From Drechmeria coniospora (Eukaryota; Ascomycota; Sordariomycetes; Hypocreales; Ophiocordycipitaceae): a DNA stretch of 64,000 nt. A program made the translations under genes and the position numbers. Shown here one piece after another: positions 58,683 through 64,000 of this stretch (position 1 is its first letter; each line of letters starts with the position of its first letter). Below the pieces are notes generated by a model, which was not told the DNA's origin, searched no databases, and worked only from the letters and a program-made list of their open reading frames with translations. Where the stretch lies: assembly GCF_001625195.1 (NCBI RefSeq), contig NC_054389.1, positions 7,994,520 through 8,058,519 of the forward strand, in the 5' to 3' direction.

Positions 58683-59543
58683 GGCGGCGAAATGATGGCC
58701 CTTCTGAGGGCAGAGGAGGGCACAAAGTATCCCCTGAGCTTCAGTGAAGGCTCAAAGCAGCAGCAAACGATGAGCGTTGAGGCCGTGGTTGTTGTGGAAG
58801 GGTCGGAATGGGCGGCGGTGGAGTGACGAAGCTCCTGTGCTTGTGAGGATGGTCGCGTTACGTTGGCCGGAGCTTGCCTGGAGCCGACGTTGAGGTGGAT
58901 GCTCATTGGAGGAATGGGGGGAGGTGGAGTAGGTGAGCAAGGCTGAACAGCCGCTTCGCATGGACATGTGTGGGCCTGAGGCAACATTTTGTCGGCCGAG
59001 TACGAGAAAGAATGCAATATTATTAACTATTATTAACTATTATTATTACAGAGTACGAGTACTGTGCACGTCACTCACTCTACGCGTACGCCTAAGCACT
59101 TGCGGAGTACATTATTATTCCGTAGAGCGCAAGTTACTGGTGGAAGAAGCACGCTACGTTTGCTGTTGTCAGTTGTCAGTTGGGATGCCCCAGTGGGTGA
59201 ACCCCCATGCGAGACAACTCATCCGTCCCATCACTTCGTGACTACCAAGGAGTACAGTACGCCTACTTATATGTAAAATTCGGCGAGTCCTACTACAACT
59301 GCTTGGGCTTGGCTGCCATTCGTCCGATGTGCTGTCTGTCACGGTATCGAAACAAGTAGACGACAAGAGTGTCAAAAGGCGGCGACCGAGGACGTTGCGA
59401 ACAAAGTCAACAAGCAGCTTTGCCATCATGATGTTGTGGAGGTAAATGAGCTGCTAATGGAGGGCAATGCGAAGCATCATAAACGTGCGAATACGTATAC
59501 TCTATTAATTTATACGAACGTGGCAGGTCAAGGAACAAACAAC
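58683..59543. other. Intergenic region
   Basis: It holds the SCL1 promoter and the 3' flank of the F-box gene. An AT-rich (TATTAAC)n-like stretch is at about 59020-59048, with a few GTAC words around 59050-59110. No gene. Confidence 0.5.
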
Positions 59544-60641
59544 TCAAGCAGCTTTGCCTCGGCTGACAACTTTCGGGCCAGCCATGTCGTCGTTGGCGTC
59601 CCCGTCACCCGATGCAAACAACTCCCTCACGCTACCGGGCTTATGATTGACCCTGACGAGTTTGGCCGTCAGGGACTGCCACGCCTTATCCGTGGGCGGC
59701 CCTTCCGTTCCTAGATCCCACCAGGCACGCAAGGTGACGCGATCAGGCCAGACTTGGAGGGCAAAGTCCAAGGGACAGTACGGACAGGACCCTTGTTGTG
59801 CAGCACCAGCCGGTGCGTCGAAGAGGGCGCTCAGCACGGCGCCATCGATAGTTTCATCTTTCGCTGGAATCCAACCAAGCCTATACGCCGGTTCCGTCAT
59901 CAAGCCCCAATGGAGATGCTGGTGGGGGCAAATGTCGAGGGAGCCGAAGTAGGTTGTCGGCACGCTTGGGTCGGACGCTCTATCGTATCGCCACGTCGTT
60001 TGCAGCAGAAAGTGACCACCGATAAGGCGGGTATAAGCCGAGAATCGTAGCGGGATTCGGCGCCTATCTCGACAACGAACGTCCTCGATGGGTTCCGTCA
60101 GTTTCTTGAGATGGTCCAGGTACCTGCTGTCAAGGCCTTTCCCCATGCGAGTGTACTTGAGACAGAGCTGTACGTGGTGATGATATATATGGTACCTGTT
60201 GGGCTCCGTGCTGAACATCATCTTCGGCAACGACCATAAACAAAGCCTCCGCGGTGTGCCATGAGACCACAAGTGAACATCACGGTGGATGACTTGGTGA
60301 AGTTTGACACATTTGTCGCACACCCAACTGTCGGTCAAGTCCCATGCGAGGCATGCGAGGTATTCAAGATACTCCCTGCGGGAAAGACAAATTCCGGTGC
60401 GCCCGAGGACGGCGAGGCGTAGCGAACGACATGTTTCAGCGAGGACCATCCGGTTTGGTCGGGGCAGGCACTCCACAATTCGGAGAATGAGATGTACGGG
60501 AAGGGCCGGGAGGGCGTGGAGAGTACCATGAGCGTGTTCGACATATGGCGGAGGAGGTTTCTCAAAAAAAGGCTGGCTCAGGTCTTGTCGCCCCTGTTGT
60601 TGCTGTTCTTGCTTCGGACTTTTCTGGCTCTCCTGTCGCTT
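59544..60641 (-). CDS. Fungal F-box protein (5' end unresolved)
   Basis: The open frame of up to 365 codons has an F-box (LHALPALPVHLILRIVECLP...NRMVLAETCRSLR) followed by the long domain of a widespread fungal F-box family. Visible blocks are CDKCVKLHQV, HVQLCLKYTRMG, FSAYTRLIGGHFLL, SLDICPHQH, GSCPYCPLDFALQVW and AWWDLGTEGPPTDKAWQS. F-box proteins bind Skp1 and recruit substrates to SCF ubiquitin ligases. No ATG precedes the F-box within this frame, and it is bounded upstream by an in-frame TAG (60642-60644). Either a short 5' exon is spliced in, or the start is in the Q/K-rich frame at 60965 and the TAG is a lesion. The first in-frame ATG lies inside the F-box. Confidence 0.75.
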   Translation of the reverse strand, partial: KRQESQKSPKQEQQQQGRQDLSQPFFEKPPPPYVEHAHGTLHALPALPVHLILRIVECLPRPNRMVLAETCRSLRLAVLGRTGICLSRREYLEYLACLAWDLTDSWVCDKCVKLHQVIHRDVHLWSHGTPRRLCLWSLPKMMFSTEPNRYHIYHHHVQLCLKYTRMGKGLDSRYLDHLKKLTEPIEDVRCRDRRRIPLRFSAYTRLIGGHFLLQTTWRYDRASDPSVPTTYFGSLDICPHQHLHWGLMTEPAYRLGWIPAKDETIDGAVLSALFDAPAGAAQQGSCPYCPLDFALQVWPDRVTLRAWWDLGTEGPPTDKAWQSLTAKLVRVNHKPGSVRELFASGDGDANDDMAGPKVVSRGKAA

Positions 60642-60965
60642 CTAGTCCTTCCGTTGCTGCTTCTTTATCTGCTTCTGCTCTTTCTGCTGCTGCTTCTTCT
60701 CTTTCTGCTGCTGCTTCTTCTCTTTCTGCTGCTGCTTCTGCTTCTGTTTTTCATGCTGCTTCTGCTGCTTCTGCTGCTTCCGTTTCTGCTTCTGCTTCTG
60801 CTTTTCCTGTTCCTCCCGCGCCTTCTGTTGCTTCCTTTGCTGCCGCAACTTCTGTCTCTCGCGTTGCGCCTGTTGCATCTGTTCCTCTGTTTGTTGAACC
60901 GGCCTATTCGAACCGTCTAGCGCCTGTTGTATCAGGAACCAATCGAACATTTGCCATGTTTCCAT
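60642..60965 (-). CDS. Q/K-rich low-complexity frame, possible 5' part of the F-box gene
   Basis: It starts METWQMFDWFLIQQALDG and continues as a highly charged Gln/Lys/Glu run (60645-60900) built of CAG/AAG/GAG codons. It ends at a TAG and lies in exactly the same frame as the F-box region downstream. As a protein it would be a coiled coil; as DNA it is a purine-rich microsatellite-like tract. It could be the true N terminus of the F-box protein separated by one nonsense codon, or an unrelated chance frame. Confidence 0.35.
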   Translation of the reverse strand: METWQMFDWFLIQQALDGSNRPVQQTEEQMQQAQRERQKLRQQRKQQKAREEQEKQKQKQKRKQQKQQKQHEKQKQKQQQKEKKQQQKEKKQQQKEQKQIKKQQRKD

Positions 60966-62100
60966 GATGATGATGATAAGGCCGGCGACCAGGACGATGA
61001 TCTCAATAATGAGAAGGAATGGCTAAGAGGAGCAGTTCACTATTGTGCCACTTGAGACAGATGGGCGATAAGAAAATGCAGCAGCGCAGGGGGCACCGGT
61101 GGTACTACTGTATAGTAATATTGATTCTAGTGCCGTCGTGGTCAGTTCTATGGGCCTTCGTACTGCGATTGACGATAGGTAGACACACGACGCAATCGAT
61201 GGGCAAGAAGATTTGCTCGTTAATGCGGCATGCCACGCAGATGGCGCACGTGGACCAAAACCACTCCGTAAAATAGGCAGCCTTCACCTGCGTGAGGGGA
61301 AAGGTTCGTCATGGAAGCGTGTGCGCTTAGGGGTGAACGACGGTGACGTATTCAGACCATACCTGCTGTGCCGGACTGGCTGCTTGCATATAGACAAGGT
61401 CGAAATAATGAAGAGTCGGAGTTTAGGTTCAACAAGGTCCCTTGGAGCGAATCAAAGTGTTTTCTTCTAGCACGGAGCCAAGGCAGGCTTGAAGGCAGTG
61501 GAACAGTCGGACGGCCGCGGGCACCTGGCGGCCTGCGCCTGAGCAGCTGGAAGTTTCATCTTGCGTTAGGTGTGGTCATCATTCCGGGGGCTCCAATGCA
61601 CATGTCCAAAAACAGAGATCTTATGAAAGCAAAATGGCCTGCTGTCCAATGCCGAGTATTCATTCGAGTTCATGCTCGTCCAGAGGTGCCGTTCGCGTCA
61701 TGCCAGCTTCTGGCCTGCCAAGTCAATGGGGTCCGCGTTGGCGAGAACAACACGAGGTCACGTGACGACGCGTGACAACCAGAATCATGAACGGAGTATT
61801 CCGTACAGTGTTCAGAGAAATGGAAATGAACGGCTCGCACGGTGACATCCCACGATGTTGCCTCCATCTCCGCAGGCAGCAGACGGCAGTCAAGGGAGTC
61901 GCATGCGCGCCGTCACCAATGAATGATAGTACAGACAACAGGGCCCTGTTTTGCGGTGTGGATGACCAAGTCGTATCTGGCGGCGGAAGAAAATAACTGA
62001 TGGTTGACTGCTCCTCATGCCCCTGGCAAGCCTTTCGTCAAAGTTCGTATGTGCTCTGTCCTGGCGGGCAACAGAGCCGACGTGGATGTGGGTGTATCAC
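60966..62100. other. Gene-free region
   Basis: No coding or RNA gene recognised. Confidence 0.5.
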
Positions 62101-63693
62101 CTAGCCACGAGCCCTCTCGTCCCGGCCCCCTGCTTCAAGCTCGCCGTGGCCGTACAGGCCGCCATCCAGAATGACATCTTCGTTGTCGTCCCGATCATCC
62201 TGCACCCGTCTCCAGCTCTTCTTGCCATTCGTCCGTCCCGCCAACCGGCCGTCGGCCTTTCCCTTGCTGTCCAGCACGGGCCGCAGCAAGGCGCCGAGCA
62301 AGGGGTTGCCGCTAAACGCTCCTCCTCCTCCAACTCGCCTCGTCGCCGGTTGGGGACCAGGCTCGTCCTCGTCGTCCGACGCGGGCGTCACCGGCCGCTC
62401 GATGGCGGCCATCTTCCGCACGACCTTGCCGCCGACGAGGTCGATGCTGATGACCTGTCGTCGCTTCTCGTAGTCGGGCTTTGCGTTCCACTCCATCTCC
62501 CGCAGCATCGCTTGCTGCCGCTTGAGCTCCTTGGCTCGCTCCTCGGGGCTCGCCCACATGTTGCCGCGTCCCGTCATGGCTCCGCTGACGTCAAAGTCGG
62601 CCGCCTCGTCACGGACCGTCGTTCGTTTGGCGTTTTGGGCCTGGAAGCTGAGGAGCTTGTCGCGATGCTCTCGAGCCTTGACGGCCGCCTCGGCCAAGGA
62701 GCGGCCGTCGTCGGTGTCGGCTCCGCGCGGCTGGGTGAATGGTGCCGGCTTCCTGGACACTTCGGCTCTCCTGTTGGACGACGCGTTGGCCGCCATCTTC
62801 TCCCGGCCGCGCTCGTCCTTGAGCTCCCGTATCATGGCCTGGACCTCGTCGGGGCTCAGGAGGGCGGATCCGCAGAAGCTGCAGGGGCCCAAACCCTCCT
62901 TCATGCAGATGACCTTGCCGCAGGACAAGCAGTTGGGCGCGGCGCTCTGAAGTGCGTGTCTGGCGGCGACGCAGTGGCACTTTCGCCTCTTGCGGCCGTC
63001 CAAGGACGGGTTCGTCGTGATTTCGAGTGCCCGAATGGCGGCGTCGAGGTCGGCGAGCGCCGTCGACTGCCCTGCCATGGGCGTCCCGCCCGTGATGGAT
63101 ACCTTGCTCTTGCTGCCAGCCGGTGCCGGTTTCGGTGTCGAGCTGCGGGAGGAAGGGCTGGACTGGGCTTTGGGTTTGGCCTTGGACTTGGTCGTCGCCG
63201 GCAGCTCCGAGATGAGGAAGCCCGTGGCCGAGGCGTGCTGCTTGGCCGCACGCTGCACCGCCGTGGGCGTCGCCGGTCGGGAAGCATTGCGGCTGCCCGG
63301 TGCGCTCGCTCGCTGCGGGATGTACTCGACATCCGAAGACTTCTTGTAGTAGGCGGCACCGGGAGCACCGGCGTACTCGTGGCCGCTTCGAGCTTCCGGC
63401 GTGCCGATCGCCGCCTTGTCCTTTTTCGTCGCTCGCTTGGCCTTGGGCACCGGCTCCAAGGATGAGGCCGACTCAGAAGCCGAAGCGGAACCGTGGCCCG
63501 TAGTCCGTTGCGGCGCCTCCTTTCTACGGCCGTTGAAGGATGAGATGAACTCGAGGGCGAGGGGCGAATCGCCCAGCAGGTTGTCGAAATGCGTGGCAGC
63601 CTCGGCGCTGGAGAGCGTCGCCGCGTAGTCGAGGACTTGCTGGAGATTTTCTTCCGGCAGGGGCAGTAGTTGTGACAGCTGAGCGAGAGACAT
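62101..63693 (-). CDS. RQT4: Activating signal cointegrator 1 homologue, RQC-trigger subunit Rqt4/TRIP4
   Basis: Single exon, 530 aa. Rqt4 (human TRIP4/ASC-1) is part of the RQT/ASC-1 complex that splits collided ubiquitinated ribosomes. The N-terminal 50 residues (LSQLLPLPEENLQQVLDYAA ... THFDNLLGDSPLALEFISSF) form the conserved helical/CUE-like region. A disordered Ser/Lys-rich linker follows. The C2HC5 zinc finger spans residues about 239-274: CHC, CLSCGKVICMKEGLGPCSFCG. The conserved C-terminal blocks are LSFQAQNAKRTTVRDEAADF and ERAKELKRQQAMLREMEW...RRQVISIDL. All zinc ligands are visible. ATG at 63693. Confidence 0.93.
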   Translation of the reverse strand: MSLAQLSQLLPLPEENLQQVLDYAATLSSAEAATHFDNLLGDSPLALEFISSFNGRRKEAPQRTTGHGSASASESASSLEPVPKAKRATKKDKAAIGTPEARSGHEYAGAPGAAYYKKSSDVEYIPQRASAPGSRNASRPATPTAVQRAAKQHASATGFLISELPATTKSKAKPKAQSSPSSRSSTPKPAPAGSKSKVSITGGTPMAGQSTALADLDAAIRALEITTNPSLDGRKRRKCHCVAARHALQSAAPNCLSCGKVICMKEGLGPCSFCGSALLSPDEVQAMIRELKDERGREKMAANASSNRRAEVSRKPAPFTQPRGADTDDGRSLAEAAVKAREHRDKLLSFQAQNAKRTTVRDEAADFDVSGAMTGRGNMWASPEERAKELKRQQAMLREMEWNAKPDYEKRRQVISIDLVGGKVVRKMAAIERPVTPASDDEDEPGPQPATRRVGGGGAFSGNPLLGALLRPVLDSKGKADGRLAGRTNGKKSWRRVQDDRDDNEDVILDGGLYGHGELEAGGRDERARG

Positions 63694-64000
63694 GATGCAC
63701 CGGCGTGTCGTCGTGGGGTTGTAATCTGCAATTATTCCATGTCATCCGCTATTATCCATCACAGGAGGTGAGGTCGAGGTTGGGGGAGCTGTAACCGTGC
63801 CACCACGCTCCACTTTTCTGGCCTCGGGGATCCTCGCACTACCGTAGCGCACATGACATCGTAACAAACACTGCCTTGACATCAACCGTCCATCCTTGGG
63901 AACACCTTTACAACCCCCCAAAAATAGCAAATCTACCGAGAGTCGTACCCAAGATGCTGTGGAGTATCTTGCCAAGTTTCCCAACAAAAAAGTGGCTCCA
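63694..64000. other. 5' flank of RQT4
   Basis: 307 bp to the window edge, presumably promoter. A minus-strand frame here (63742-63987) has no recognisable features. Confidence 0.5.

Noticed and set aside
60492..60920. Leucine-rich 'membrane' frame on the plus strand
   Set aside because: It is the antisense reading of the CAG/AAG purine repeat.
62017..63465. 482-aa plus-strand frame opposite RQT4
   Set aside because: Antisense shadow of a conserved zinc-finger protein.
1..64000. tRNA, 5S or other structured RNA genes
   Set aside because: I looked for T-arm consensus (GGTTCRANYCC) with matching acceptor stems and found none. The GGTTCGAATAGG complement at about 60902-60913 lies in a coding-like frame without a cloverleaf. 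A tRNAscan-SE/Infernal run would settle it.

Overview
The window is a piece of a filamentous ascomycete genome (Pezizomycotina, most likely Sordariomycetes/Hypocreales). Genes carry short GT-AG introns of about 50-170 nt, often with CTAAC- or CTGAC-like branch points. Coding regions are GC-rich with C/G-ending codons. The proteins include fungal types: the secreted DUF7029/DUF7223-like family, Msd1/TinC, a Hob1/Rvs167 BAR-SH3 protein and a fungal F-box family. Every gene model was spliced by eye from the sequence; no alignment or database was available.

Layout. 0-8.3 kb: the 3' end of glycine dehydrogenase (GCV2) converges on the ribosome-assembly WD40 protein Sqt1. Then come a 14-bp minisatellite, a decayed repeat/pseudogene zone and a three-exon gene for a repeat-bearing secreted glycoprotein. 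8.3-17 kb: no convincing gene; an island dominated by GTAC words (CGGAGTAC / TACTCCGTA) with a 9-bp satellite. 17-31.2 kb: a housekeeping block of TMEM19/DUF92, RRP7, MSD1/TinC, HOB1, NFS1 and a CsbD-like gene. 31.2-37.7 kb: gene-free, with several local duplications, three 80-bp-type MITE copies and a nine-copy GTAGGTGGCTCGC repeat. 37.8-41.7 kb: a 1286-aa protein with a possible H2A-like histone-fold segment. 41.7-47.6 kb: repeat-rich, with five-copy 140-250-bp repeats, an 18-copy 29-bp array and a three-copy 126-bp repeat. 47.6-52.6 kb: a new three-exon 220-aa orphan, TMEM234 and the TOR subunit LST8, which has two 22-nt 5' coding exons. 52.6-57.6 kb: another GTAC island with the fourth MITE copy and a candidate small secreted protein gene. 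57.6-64 kb: proteasome alpha1 (SCL1, with a 7-nt first coding exon), an F-box gene with an in-frame TAG in its putative 5' part, and the ribosome-quality-control factor Rqt4/TRIP4.

Functionally the window is a mixed housekeeping neighbourhood (ribosome assembly and quality control, Fe-S assembly, TOR, proteasome, endocytosis, spindle anchoring). It is interrupted by gene-poor, repeat-rich islands holding the less conserved genes: secreted proteins, the orphan and the F-box gene. The most notable non-gene element is an 80-bp inverted-repeat element with TA target duplication whose ends resemble the impala/mimp group of fungal Tc1-mariner elements.
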